Part shown: one piece after another, positions 17,487 to 26,407 of the stretch
How positions within the stretch are numbered: position 1 is the stretch's first letter
Layout of the letters: each line of letters starts with the position of its first letter
Source: Pseudomonas viciae
GTDB lineage: Bacteria; Pseudomonadota; Gammaproteobacteria; Pseudomonadales; Pseudomonadaceae
DNA length: 64,000 nucleotides
Assembly: GCF_004786035.1 (NCBI RefSeq)
Contig: NZ_CP035088.1
Location: 2,764,001-2,828,000, forward strand
Direction of reading: 5' to 3'
Made by a program: the position numbers and the translations under genes
Notes under the pieces: model-generated
What the model saw: the letters and a program-made list of their open reading frames with translations, nothing else
What the model was told of the DNA's origin: nothing
The model's database searches: none

Positions 17487-18727
17487 GGTTGCTCGCTCTC
17501 CATCTGCACGTCTTGCAACAGCACGGCAAAATCCTTGAGGGTCTGTTCATCCACTTCGTTGCCGTAGGTGTCCTGCCAGGCACGGCTGAACAGTTCCTGC
17601 GGGCTGAGTTGATCCAGCTCGATCAGCGCCGCGCCATCATCGGCACCGCCGGTGCTACCGTTGCCGGCGTACTCGGCGGCGATCCGCACCAGGCGCACGG
17701 CCTTGCCTTGCAGCGCGGTTTCCACCTGGTGACGCAGGTCCGGTTGCGGCTCGTCGAGGCGCACCCGGACTTCCAGCCAGGGCTGACGCTGGACGTCAGC
17801 CAACAGGTCGATGTCCGGCAGGTCCTTGAGTTGCACCAGGATATCGGCCAACGGTGCCGGGCCCAGGCGTTGCAGGTTGACGGCCCGGGGAATCAGGCGT
17901 GGCTCGACCTTGACCAGGGTGTCGCCGTCCAGGGTGATGTCGAGGATCTGATGCTGATAGCCGATCTCCGAGAACGACAGCGGAATCGGCGAGCCGCTGT
18001 AGCGGATCCGTTCTTCACCGTTGACCTTCTGCGGCTTGTGCAAGTGGCCGAGGGCGACGTAGCTGATGCTCGGGCCGAACAGGCTGGCGGGCAGGGCCTC
18101 GGCGTTGCCGATGATCAGGCTGCGCTCGGAGTCTTCGGACACCGAACCGCCGGCCATGTGCGCATGGCTGATGGCGATCAGCGCCTGGCCTTTCTTGCGT
18201 TTGCTGTTGGCGGCGGCGATCAGCCATTCATGAACCTGGCCGATACCGCGCAAGTAGTCGTCACCCAGTTGCGCGCCGGTGACTTCGGCGGGCCGCAGGA
18301 ACGGCAGGGCCAGGCACCACGCCTTGACCTTACCCTTGGCGTCGGGCAATGGCAGCAGCAGGCGTTCGACGTCCAACTGCCCGTCGTCCAGCCACAACAC
18401 CCGGCCCAGGGCATGGGTGCGCAAGCGGCGCATCAGCGGCGCGGGCAGTTCGATCCGCGAGCCGGAGTCGTGGTTGCCGGCGATCATCACGATGGTCAGG
18501 TTGGCATTTTGCTCATGGGCGTTGACGATGAAGTCGTACAGCCGTTCCTGGGCTTTGACCGGCGGGTTGACGGTGTCGAAAATATCCCCGGCGATCAGCA
18601 GCACGTCGGGTTTTTCGCTGGTCAGTTGGCGCAGCAGCCATTCGAGGAAACAGGCGTGTTCGAAATCACGCTCCTGGCCGTGCAGGTTTTGCCCCAGGTG
18701 CCAGTCGGAGGTGTGAAACAGACGCAA
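17483..18727 (-). CDS. sbcD: Nuclease SbcCD subunit D (Mre11-like exonuclease)
   Basis: 414 residues, the family length. Metallophosphoesterase motifs are in order: D8/H10 in HTSDWHLGQNLHG, D48-range in LLIAGDIFDTVNPP, GNHD at residues 84-87 (IAGNHDSGSR), and the later histidines in ISHAHMAGG and YVALGHLHKPQ. It supplies the Mn-dependent nuclease active site of the SbcCD complex. It is the first gene of a coupled sbcD-sbcC-GST operon. The 155 nt upstream (18728-18882) must hold its promoter and the end of the Bat operon; I see no strong terminator there. Confidence 0.97.
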   Translation of the reverse strand: MRLFHTSDWHLGQNLHGQERDFEHACFLEWLLRQLTSEKPDVLLIAGDIFDTVNPPVKAQERLYDFIVNAHEQNANLTIVMIAGNHDSGSRIELPAPLMRRLRTHALGRVLWLDDGQLDVERLLLPLPDAKGKVKAWCLALPFLRPAEVTGAQLGDDYLRGIGQVHEWLIAAANSKRKKGQALIAISHAHMAGGSVSEDSERSLIIGNAEALPASLFGPSISYVALGHLHKPQKVNGEERIRYSGSPIPLSFSEIGYQHQILDITLDGDTLVKVEPRLIPRAVNLQRLGPAPLADILVQLKDLPDIDLLADVQRQPWLEVRVRLDEPQPDLRHQVETALQGKAVRLVRIAAEYAGNGSTGGADDGAALIELDQLSPQELFSRAWQDTYGNEVDEQTLKDFAVLLQDVQMESEQP

Positions 18728-18882
18728 GGTGAACTCCAGAAAACAGATGATGGCCGCGGGAAGATGGGCGGCTAAAAGAGAAGGAGTTTACTGGGAAACA
18801 GCAGAGAGGACCCGTGCAACTTCTCCGGTTGAGCTGGTACCCGTCCCTTCGCCACAAAAAGCTCTATGTGCCGCAAAAAGGG

Positions 18883-20520
18883 TTATTTGGGGTAAAGCGG
18901 CGGCAATCCACTGTCGCCCAGTGGGTCCTGGGAGCGTTCTGCGGTGGGAATGGTGCGAATGGCCCGCCACAGGTCCTCGCCTTGCCAGAGCTGGCCGGTC
19001 TCGCTGTAGAGTGCGCCGTTGAGGCCGTCGAGGGCGTCGGACAGCGGTACGAAGCGCGCCGCCATGTCGGCCAGGGTTTCCGGTTGCTGGCGGGCCCAGG
19101 CGTCGAGGGCCTGGCGGGTGGCGTGGGGGTCGTTGGCCAGGCAGGTACGCTTGAGATCATCCAGCAGGGTGCGCGGGCTGGGGCCGGCCTGGGTCGCGCG
19201 CAGGACGGCGGGCTGCGAGCGGGCTCGCCACCACAGGCCGAAGCCGAGCAGCGTGGTGCAGGCCAGGATCAGGCTGCTCAATTGCCAATACCACAGGCTG
19301 TCGCTCTCGACGGTCGTCACGATCTGCGCCGTGCCCGCCGGCGTATCCACCATCAGGCTCGGATTGTTCGCCACTTGCAGGGTTCGCGCCGGCAGGCTGG
19401 TACGGTCCAGGTGGTTTTCCAGGGTGTTCCACCAGACCACTTCCACCGGCGGCAGCTCGATGGTGCCGCTGCGGTTGGGCACCAGGGCTTCACGGTCTTC
19501 GCGGCTGCCCACCAGCCCGCGTTCACTGCTGCGGCTGCTGAGTACCGGCTGGTCTGGATAGCGCCGCAGGCCATTGATCTCCGTGGCCGGCAGGGGCGGC
19601 AACTGGGCGCTGGCCAGGCCTTCGGCTTCCAGGGTCAGGCTGCGGGTCAGGGAGTCGCCGACCTGGCTGTGGGTCGGTTCCGGGCTCCAGCTTTCACTCA
19701 AGGACAGGCTGCGTGCTGGCAACCAGGGCACATCGGCCGGGTAGCTGGTTGGCTTGGGATTGACGGTCAGCTGCAGTTGCTCGGAGCTGACGCGCATCAG
19801 TTGGCCGGGTTTCGGCCCCGAAGGCACCGCGCCCTGGGCCACCGGCTCGACCAGGGTGGCGCTGAAGGTCTGGGCCGGAATCGTCAGCTCGCCGCTGCGC
19901 TGCGGGTAGATGCCGTAGCGCAGTTCGATCACGCCGTGGCGCACATCGTTGATGACCTTTTCATAAGTGCGCGACTCGCCGAGCTGTTCGGTGCGAGCGT
20001 CGGGGATGTGCAGCGGTGTCAGGCTGCTGTCGTCGTACAGCGACACCGAGTGGTAGATGCGCAGGGTCAGGATTGCCTGGGCCTGCACATACACTTGGGT
20101 CTGGTCGAGGCTGGCCTCGATGAACACCGGCGCCAGGTTGCCGGATGCATTGCGGGTCTCACTTTCGATCACTTGCAGGGTGATCGGTTGGCTGCTCACT
20201 TCTCCCAGTTGCAACGGCGGAATCGTCACGGTGCCGCTCTGGCGTGGCAGCAGGGTCACGATCCAGCGGGTGGTGGCGCGGTTCTCGCCGTCGAGGGTGG
20301 TCAGCTGGTTGACCTGGCGGGTGCCACGCACGTCGAACAGTGCCTGGAGTGGGCTCAGGTCGGGTTTGCCGAACAGCGTGGCGTCATTGGACTCCAGGGT
20401 CAGTTCCACGGTTTCCCCGGAATTCAGGCGGCCGCGATCCACACTGGCGGTCAGCTGTGCTGCCTGGGTTCCAGAGGCCCAGAGCAGCAACACGAGGAGG
20501 TAGGCGGTGAAGCGGGTCAT
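18883..20520 (-). CDS. BatD-like membrane protein
   Basis: 545 residues. It has a signal peptide (MTRFTAYLLVLLLWASGTQA), a large periplasmic beta-rich region of BatD type (LTASVDRGRLNSGETVELTL, PEPTHSQVGDSLTRSLTLEA), a membrane segment near residues 430-450 (WQLSSLILACTTLLGFGLWW) and a cytoplasmic tail. BatD proteins belong to MoxR/VWA operons first linked to aerotolerance; they probably scaffold VWA proteins at the inner membrane. It is the last gene of the operon and overlaps the preceding gene by 4 nt. Confidence 0.88.
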   Translation of the reverse strand: MTRFTAYLLVLLLWASGTQAAQLTASVDRGRLNSGETVELTLESNDATLFGKPDLSPLQALFDVRGTRQVNQLTTLDGENRATTRWIVTLLPRQSGTVTIPPLQLGEVSSQPITLQVIESETRNASGNLAPVFIEASLDQTQVYVQAQAILTLRIYHSVSLYDDSSLTPLHIPDARTEQLGESRTYEKVINDVRHGVIELRYGIYPQRSGELTIPAQTFSATLVEPVAQGAVPSGPKPGQLMRVSSEQLQLTVNPKPTSYPADVPWLPARSLSLSESWSPEPTHSQVGDSLTRSLTLEAEGLASAQLPPLPATEINGLRRYPDQPVLSSRSSERGLVGSREDREALVPNRSGTIELPPVEVVWWNTLENHLDRTSLPARTLQVANNPSLMVDTPAGTAQIVTTVESDSLWYWQLSSLILACTTLLGFGLWWRARSQPAVLRATQAGPSPRTLLDDLKRTCLANDPHATRQALDAWARQQPETLADMAARFVPLSDALDGLNGALYSETGQLWQGEDLWRAIRTIPTAERSQDPLGDSGLPPLYPK

Positions 20521-22253
20521 GGGGTTTTTCCCTGGGCCTGATGGCTTTGCTGTTCATACCAGAATTTACGCCTGAGCAGTTCCCCTGGGTTGTCCGGGAT
20601 CTGGCGCAGCCATTGTTCCAGTGCCTGGCGCTGTTCTTCTTCGTTACGCTGGCCGGCGGCGGGGCGCAGCGGTGGCGTGGTGGTCTGCTCGTCCGGCAAC
20701 TCACTGCCCGGCACATCCTGGGCGCCGGGCGGTGGCGGGGTGCGCGGCGCCTGGGCCTCGTCCGGCGCTTCGGTCGTTTCGGAGGAGGGCTGTCCCTGTT
20801 CCGAAGACTGGCTTTGCCTCTCGGTATCCGGCGCTTGCTCCGCGGGACCCGGTTCCTCGCTTTCGGCAGGCTTGGGTTCTTCCGGTGGTGGTGCCTGTTC
20901 TTTCAACAAGCTTTCCACCAGCGCCTTGTTGGTCTGGGCGGGGCGCAGGTCCGGTTGCAACTCCAGGGCCTGTTCATAGGCATCCAGCGCGGCTTCCAGT
21001 TCGCCGCTCCTGGCCAGGGCGTTGCCACGATTGTAATGGGCGCGGGCGTCGGTGCCCTCGGCAAAGCGCCGGGCGGCTTCGCTGTAGTCACCGGCTTCGT
21101 ACAGGGCGACGCCTTGCCATTGGCGCTCCTCGAAGTGCTCGGCGGCCTCGGCCGGGCGCTTCTGCTTGAGCAAGTGCTGGCCCTGTTGGTCGGGGCGCAA
21201 CCACAAATCCTGGAACTCAAAGGCGTGCCCGGTTTGCGGCAACACGAACAGCAGCGGCAGGCAGAACAGCCAGCCTCGACGTCCGGCGCAGGCGGCCAGC
21301 AGCAACAGCGGCAGGAGCAGCCAGTAGCCCTGGTCGGCCCAGCTGTCCAGGCGCAAGGTCTGACCGTCGCTGCGCAGATGGCGTGGGCCGTCCAGCAGGC
21401 CCAGGCCGCGCAGGTCACTGTCGTCCAGCCGTGCCGGGCGGTAACGACCGTCCAGCTCATTGATAAAGGCTTTGAGGCTTGGGCTGTCCAGGCGCGGCAC
21501 CAGAATCGCGCCTTGAGCGTCCTTGAGGTAACTGCCATCCTCCTGGGCTACCGGCGCGCCTTCCCGGGTACCGATGCCCAGCATCAGCAAGCGCGTGGCA
21601 GAACCGTCCATGATCTGGCGAATGTGCTCGCGTTCCTGCTCGTTCAACGAAGAACCGATCAGCAGGATCCGGCCATGGCCTAACCCGCTCTGCTCCAGCA
21701 GGGCCATGGCCTTGTTGACCGCCAGGTCGGCGCGATGGCCGCTTTGCGGCATGATCGACGGCGCGAGGGCTTCGAGCAGGTTGGCGCTGGTGGACAGGTC
21801 GTCGGACAGTGGCACCAGCGTGTGGGCGCTGCCGGCATAGACGATGATCGCGGTCTGGGCGTCGCTGCGGTTGTGCAGCAGGTCCAGGACCTTGCGTCGC
21901 GCCTGCTCCAGTCGTGTAGGCGGGACGTCGGTGGCGAGCATCTCCGGCGTCAGTTCCAGCACCACCACCAGCGGATCGGCGGGTTTCTGGCTGGCCTGTT
22001 CAACCCGCGCCCAGCTAGGCCCCAGTAACGCCAGCAGCATCAACAGCCAACCCAGGCCCAGGGCAATCCACGGCAGCCTGCTTTCACGGCCACTGCCGCC
22101 ACTGAGCAGCACCGCGTGAAAGGCCGGAGGCAAGATCATCTGCCAGCGCCCGACGCGTTTTTGCCGATGCCACAGTTGCCAGAGCAACCAGCCCAGCAAC
22201 GGCAACAGCAAGATGAACCAGGGGCGTAGCCAGTGCGGCCAGAGGGCGATCAT
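20517..22253 (-). CDS. BatB/BatC-type fusion: VWA domain plus TPR membrane protein
   Basis: 578 residues from the ATG at 22253, which overlaps the stop of the gene before it by 4 nt. It has two N-terminal membrane segments (residues 10-27 and 62-78), a von Willebrand A domain (about 93-300), two more membrane segments, a TPR-like stretch (EAGDYSEAARRFAEGTDARA, ARSGELEAALDAYEQALELQ) and a long Pro/Glu/Ser-rich tail. The VWA metal site is degenerate: residues 100-104 read ELTPE where DxSxS is expected. Probably pairs with the BatA protein encoded next to it. Function in envelope stress is inferred from the family. Confidence 0.87.
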   Translation of the reverse strand: MIALWPHWLRPWFILLLPLLGWLLWQLWHRQKRVGRWQMILPPAFHAVLLSGGSGRESRLPWIALGLGWLLMLLALLGPSWARVEQASQKPADPLVVVLELTPEMLATDVPPTRLEQARRKVLDLLHNRSDAQTAIIVYAGSAHTLVPLSDDLSTSANLLEALAPSIMPQSGHRADLAVNKAMALLEQSGLGHGRILLIGSSLNEQEREHIRQIMDGSATRLLMLGIGTREGAPVAQEDGSYLKDAQGAILVPRLDSPSLKAFINELDGRYRPARLDDSDLRGLGLLDGPRHLRSDGQTLRLDSWADQGYWLLLPLLLLAACAGRRGWLFCLPLLFVLPQTGHAFEFQDLWLRPDQQGQHLLKQKRPAEAAEHFEERQWQGVALYEAGDYSEAARRFAEGTDARAHYNRGNALARSGELEAALDAYEQALELQPDLRPAQTNKALVESLLKEQAPPPEEPKPAESEEPGPAEQAPDTERQSQSSEQGQPSSETTEAPDEAQAPRTPPPPGAQDVPGSELPDEQTTTPPLRPAAGQRNEEEQRQALEQWLRQIPDNPGELLRRKFWYEQQSHQAQGKTP

Positions 22254-23329
22254 CGACGCCTCCGCAAGCGCAGGCGCTTGAGCCGCTGACGCCACTCGGC
22301 ATGTTGGCTGGTCTGGAACAGCGGCCGATTGAACAGGCGCTGCAGTGGATTGTCCGGCCAGCGCTCCCACACCACCAGCAACACACTCAATAGCAACGCC
22401 AGGGCCAGGGGCCAGTGATAAAGCGCCAGGGCAGGGCGGGCCTGGGTCGGTTGCTGGGTCACCGGCTCGAGCTGGTCGAGGGCAGTTTTGATCGCCAGCA
22501 GTTGTTCACCATCCTGGGCGCGAAAATACTGGCCGCCCGTGACATGAGCGATGTCCTTGAGTGTCGGCTCGTCGAGGTCCAGGCTCGGGTTGATGCCGAG
22601 CAAGCCCGTCGTGCCGCTTTGTTCCGGGTCGGCGCCGATGCCGATCGGGTAGATTTTCACGCCTTCGTCGGCGGCCAGTCGCGCGGCGGTCAGTGGGTCG
22701 ATTTCACCGCCGTTGTTGGCCCCATCGGTGACCAGGATCAGCACCCGGCTGTGGGCCGGACGCTGGCGCAGGCGCTTGAGGGCCAGGCCGATGGCGTCGC
22801 CGATGGCGGTGTTCTTGCCGGCGATGCCGATACGCGCCTCGTCGAGCCAATGTCGCACGGTGCGGCGATCGAAGGTCAGTGGTGCCTGCAGATAGGCCTG
22901 GCTGCCGAACAGGATCAGGCCGACCCGGTCGCCTTCGCGGCCCTCGAGAAAATCCCCGAGCATATGCTGCACCAGCGTCAGGCGACTGACCTCTTCGTCC
23001 CGCCACTGCATGTCGGGGAAATCCATGGAGCCTGAAACGTCCACCGCCACCAGCAGGTCACGGCCGCTGGCGGCAATTGGCAGCGGCTCGCCGAGCCATT
23101 GAGGGCGGGCGGCGGCCATCAACAACAGCAGCCAGAGCAGGATGAAGGGTGTCTGTTGACGCCAGCTCGGCAGATTGGCCCGGGCCCGACGCCCCACCAG
23201 GCCTTCGAGGTCGCCCAGGAAACTGACCTTGAGCGCCGGCTCGCCGCTATCGGCCGCCGGCAATACCAGGCGCATCAGCCAGGGCAGCGGCAACAGGGCG
23301 AACACCCACGGCCAGGCGAATTCAAACAT
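22250..23329 (-). CDS. BatA-like VWA-domain membrane protein
   Basis: 359 residues. N-terminal membrane segments flank a short cytosolic region; the VWA domain carries an intact metal-ion-dependent adhesion site (DVSGS at D97-S101) and downstream LILVTDGANNGGEIDPLTAA, with a further membrane segment near residue 318 (LALYHWPLALALLLSVLLVV). BatA proteins work with a MoxR ATPase and DUF58 protein, likely as chaperone/metal-insertion machinery at the inner membrane. It overlaps the DUF4381 gene by 8 nt and the BatB-like gene by 4 nt. Confidence 0.9.
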   Translation of the reverse strand: MFEFAWPWVFALLPLPWLMRLVLPAADSGEPALKVSFLGDLEGLVGRRARANLPSWRQQTPFILLWLLLLMAAARPQWLGEPLPIAASGRDLLVAVDVSGSMDFPDMQWRDEEVSRLTLVQHMLGDFLEGREGDRVGLILFGSQAYLQAPLTFDRRTVRHWLDEARIGIAGKNTAIGDAIGLALKRLRQRPAHSRVLILVTDGANNGGEIDPLTAARLAADEGVKIYPIGIGADPEQSGTTGLLGINPSLDLDEPTLKDIAHVTGGQYFRAQDGEQLLAIKTALDQLEPVTQQPTQARPALALYHWPLALALLLSVLLVVWERWPDNPLQRLFNRPLFQTSQHAEWRQRLKRLRLRRRR

Positions 23330-23816
23330 GTTTGCGAATCCAGATTTCGACTGCTTGGGTCAGGCCGGCGATGGCTTTGTCATCGAGTTTGCATTCGGGC
23401 TTGTAGGCACCTTCCACCAGCACCATCCAACGAGTGAGGCCGGCTGCGGGGCAGCGGTTATCCAGGAAGGCCAGCCACTTGCGCCCGTTGAGGGTGTGGC
23501 TCTGGCTGTAGGGGTAGTGGTTGCGACACAGTCGCTTGAGCAGCCCGTTGAGTTGTTGCAGCCAGGCCCCGGCCGGCGCTCCGTCATAAGGTTTGGGCAG
23601 CAAGGCGAGCTCGGCCAGGGCGGCCAGGCGCACCGGGTCCAGGGGTTGCTCGGCGCGGGCGACGTTGCGCTTGGCGGGAATAAACCGACGTAGCTGCCAC
23701 AAGCCCAGGCCCAGCAACGGGATCAACACCAGCAGCAACCACCAGCCTGGCGCGGGAGGCCAGAAACCTATGGGGGGCGGCGCCATCAGCGGCTGCAATT
23801 GATCCAGATTGCTCAT
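23322..23816 (-). CDS. DUF4381 membrane protein
   Basis: 164 residues from ATG 23816 (MSNLDQLQPLMAPPPIGFWP). One membrane segment (APGWWLLLVLIPLLGLGLWQ) follows a Pro-rich lead, with a cytoplasmic helical region after it (PLDPVRLAALAELALLPKPY; HTLNGRKWLAFLDNRCP). DUF4381 proteins are constant members of MoxR-VWA operons in gammaproteobacteria, function unknown. The start overlaps the DUF58 gene stop by 4 nt. A longer upstream start would only translate the out-of-frame DUF58 gene. Confidence 0.88.
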   Translation of the reverse strand: MSNLDQLQPLMAPPPIGFWPPAPGWWLLLVLIPLLGLGLWQLRRFIPAKRNVARAEQPLDPVRLAALAELALLPKPYDGAPAGAWLQQLNGLLKRLCRNHYPYSQSHTLNGRKWLAFLDNRCPAAGLTRWMVLVEGAYKPECKLDDKAIAGLTQAVEIWIRKHV

Positions 23817-24757
23817 CGGCTTTTCCCGGCCCGCTTGGGGTTCAGGTATTCGCGCAGTTGTTCGACCATATCGCCCTGGGTACTCAGGGGCATCATCAGG
23901 ATCCGCAGTTTCTGCGCCAGTATCTCCCAGCGCTCCTGGCGTGCCTCGGCCTGGGCGCGATAGGCCTGGCGCAGTTCGAAGTTCAGGGTGTCGAGCTCCA
24001 GCTGCGAATCGCGTTGGGCAAAACGTAGCAGGCCGGCGGCGGGCAGGGCGTGATCCAGTGGGTCCGACAGGGGTAGCAGCAACAGATCGCAATGGCGCGA
24101 CAGCAGGCTCAGTTGTTGCTCGGCACTGTCGGACAGCGCGCGCTCGTCGCAAATCACGATCACCAGGCTGCCGGGCCGCAGCACTTCCCGGGCCCGACGC
24201 AGGGCAATGCCGAACGAATCGCGGTCCGGCTCGCCTTCGGTGTGCAGCGACTGATTGACCCGCACCAGGCGGTTGAGCAGTTGCAGAAGGCTCTGTTTGC
24301 TGCGCCGAGGCTTGACCTCGTAATGGGTGTTGTCGCCGAACACCAGCCCGCCGACCCGGTCATTGTGCCCCAGCGCGGCCCAGCCGATCAGGCTGGCGGC
24401 CTGTGCGGCAAGCACCGACTTGAACATCAGCCCGGAGCCGAAGAACAGCCGGTGGCTTTGCTCGATCATGATGAAAATCGGCCGTTCCCGTTCTTCGTGG
24501 AACAGTTTGGTGTGAGGCTCCTGGGTACGCGCGGTGACGCGCCAGTCAATGGTGCGCACATCGTCGCCGGCCTGATAGACCCGCACTTGATCGAAATCCA
24601 CCCCGCGCCCGCGCAGCTTGGAATGGTGCAAGCCGATCAGCGGGCTGCGCTGGCCGGGGGTGGAAAACAACTGCACCTCGCGCACGCGATGGCGCATCTC
24701 GATCAGCTCCGAAAGGCTGATGCGGATGCCCGGTGCGGGCGCCAGTGGGTTATTCAT
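23813..24757 (-). CDS. DUF58 domain protein of MoxR operon
   Basis: 314 residues, cytosolic. The DUF58 signature region is clear: VYQAGDDVRTIDWRVTARTQ followed by PHTKLFHEERERPIFIMIEQ. A VWA-like fold follows (SLVIVICDERALSDSAEQQL). It starts 9 nt after the moxR-like stop. DUF58 proteins accompany the MoxR ATPase in nearly all such operons and are thought to be adaptors between the ATPase and membrane VWA proteins. Confidence 0.92.
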   Translation of the reverse strand: MNNPLAPAPGIRISLSELIEMRHRVREVQLFSTPGQRSPLIGLHHSKLRGRGVDFDQVRVYQAGDDVRTIDWRVTARTQEPHTKLFHEERERPIFIMIEQSHRLFFGSGLMFKSVLAAQAASLIGWAALGHNDRVGGLVFGDNTHYEVKPRRSKQSLLQLLNRLVRVNQSLHTEGEPDRDSFGIALRRAREVLRPGSLVIVICDERALSDSAEQQLSLLSRHCDLLLLPLSDPLDHALPAAGLLRFAQRDSQLELDTLNFELRQAYRAQAEARQERWEILAQKLRILMMPLSTQGDMVEQLREYLNPKRAGKSR

Positions 24758-24766
24758 GACTCATAC

Positions 24767-25726
<960 letters not shown>

Positions 25727-25864
25727 CGGTGACTGTTCCTGGAAAGGGTGGCCCCGGGCGTTCGGATAACGCCGGGGCTGGGGTCGTTACTTTAATGCAT
25801 GGCGGGGTGTGGCGACTAACGGGATTTTGTCTGGCATGCAGAATTGTGATCGGCTTGGATTCAT

Positions 25865-25954
25865 TGTGGGAGCGGGCTTGCTCGCGAAAGCGGTGTGTCA
25901 GTCGATGAAAAGGTTGCCTGACACTAAGCCTTCGCGAGCAAGCTCGCTCCCACA
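25865..25954. repeat. REP/BIME inverted repeat
   Basis: TGTGGGAGCGGGCTTGCTCG with a facing arm ending GCTCGCTCCCACA. First of two REP pairs in the 680-bp gap between the divergent moxR-like and WG-repeat genes. Confidence 0.85.
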
Positions 25955-25998
25955 GGGGATCTTGGGTGAGCAACGATTCTATGAATGCCCCAGACCAG

Positions 25999-26117
25999 TG
26001 TGGGAGCTGAGCTTGCTCGCGATGACGGCGGCACATTCAACCTCAATGCAGCCTGACCCACCGCTATCGCGAGCAAGCTCGGCGCAGCCCAGCGGGGATA
26101 AATCCCCTCGCCACAAA
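25999..26117. repeat. Composite REP element
   Basis: Begins TGTGGGAGCTGAGCTTGCTC and faces ATCGCGAGCAAGCTCGGC, then continues into a different terminal unit (GGGATAAATCCCCTCGCCACA), so two REP types are joined. The rest of the gap (26118-26407) holds no recognisable gene and must contain the WG-protein promoter; no clear -35/-10 pair stands out. Confidence 0.75.
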
Positions 26118-26407
26118 AACTGCGCCCGGCTTCATCCACCACCTTGCCCCGGGAGATCTTGATGAAGATGCTCTCGGGATACATCCGTGCGAACACTTAG
26201 GCGCCGATCACTCCTTGTGTCTCAGCCGTAACGGGATTCCCGACACTAGAGCGACGACGATGGCTCGTCTCAGTCAAACAGCCGGTGCAGAGGTCATGTG
26301 GCTCCTGCTGTGAAGCGGCAGATCAGCACCGTCCAGGCGATTTGCAGAGCGCAAGGCCGTGTGCTTAGCTGCCTGCATTTCCCGGCCCTTTGACTACCGA
26401 AGCCCTT

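Noticed and set aside
25924..26196. A 90-codon frame between the MoxR and WG genes
   Set aside because: Most of it is translated REP sequence (LLAIAVG/ASSAPT-type strings), which recurs as spurious frames at every REP in the window.
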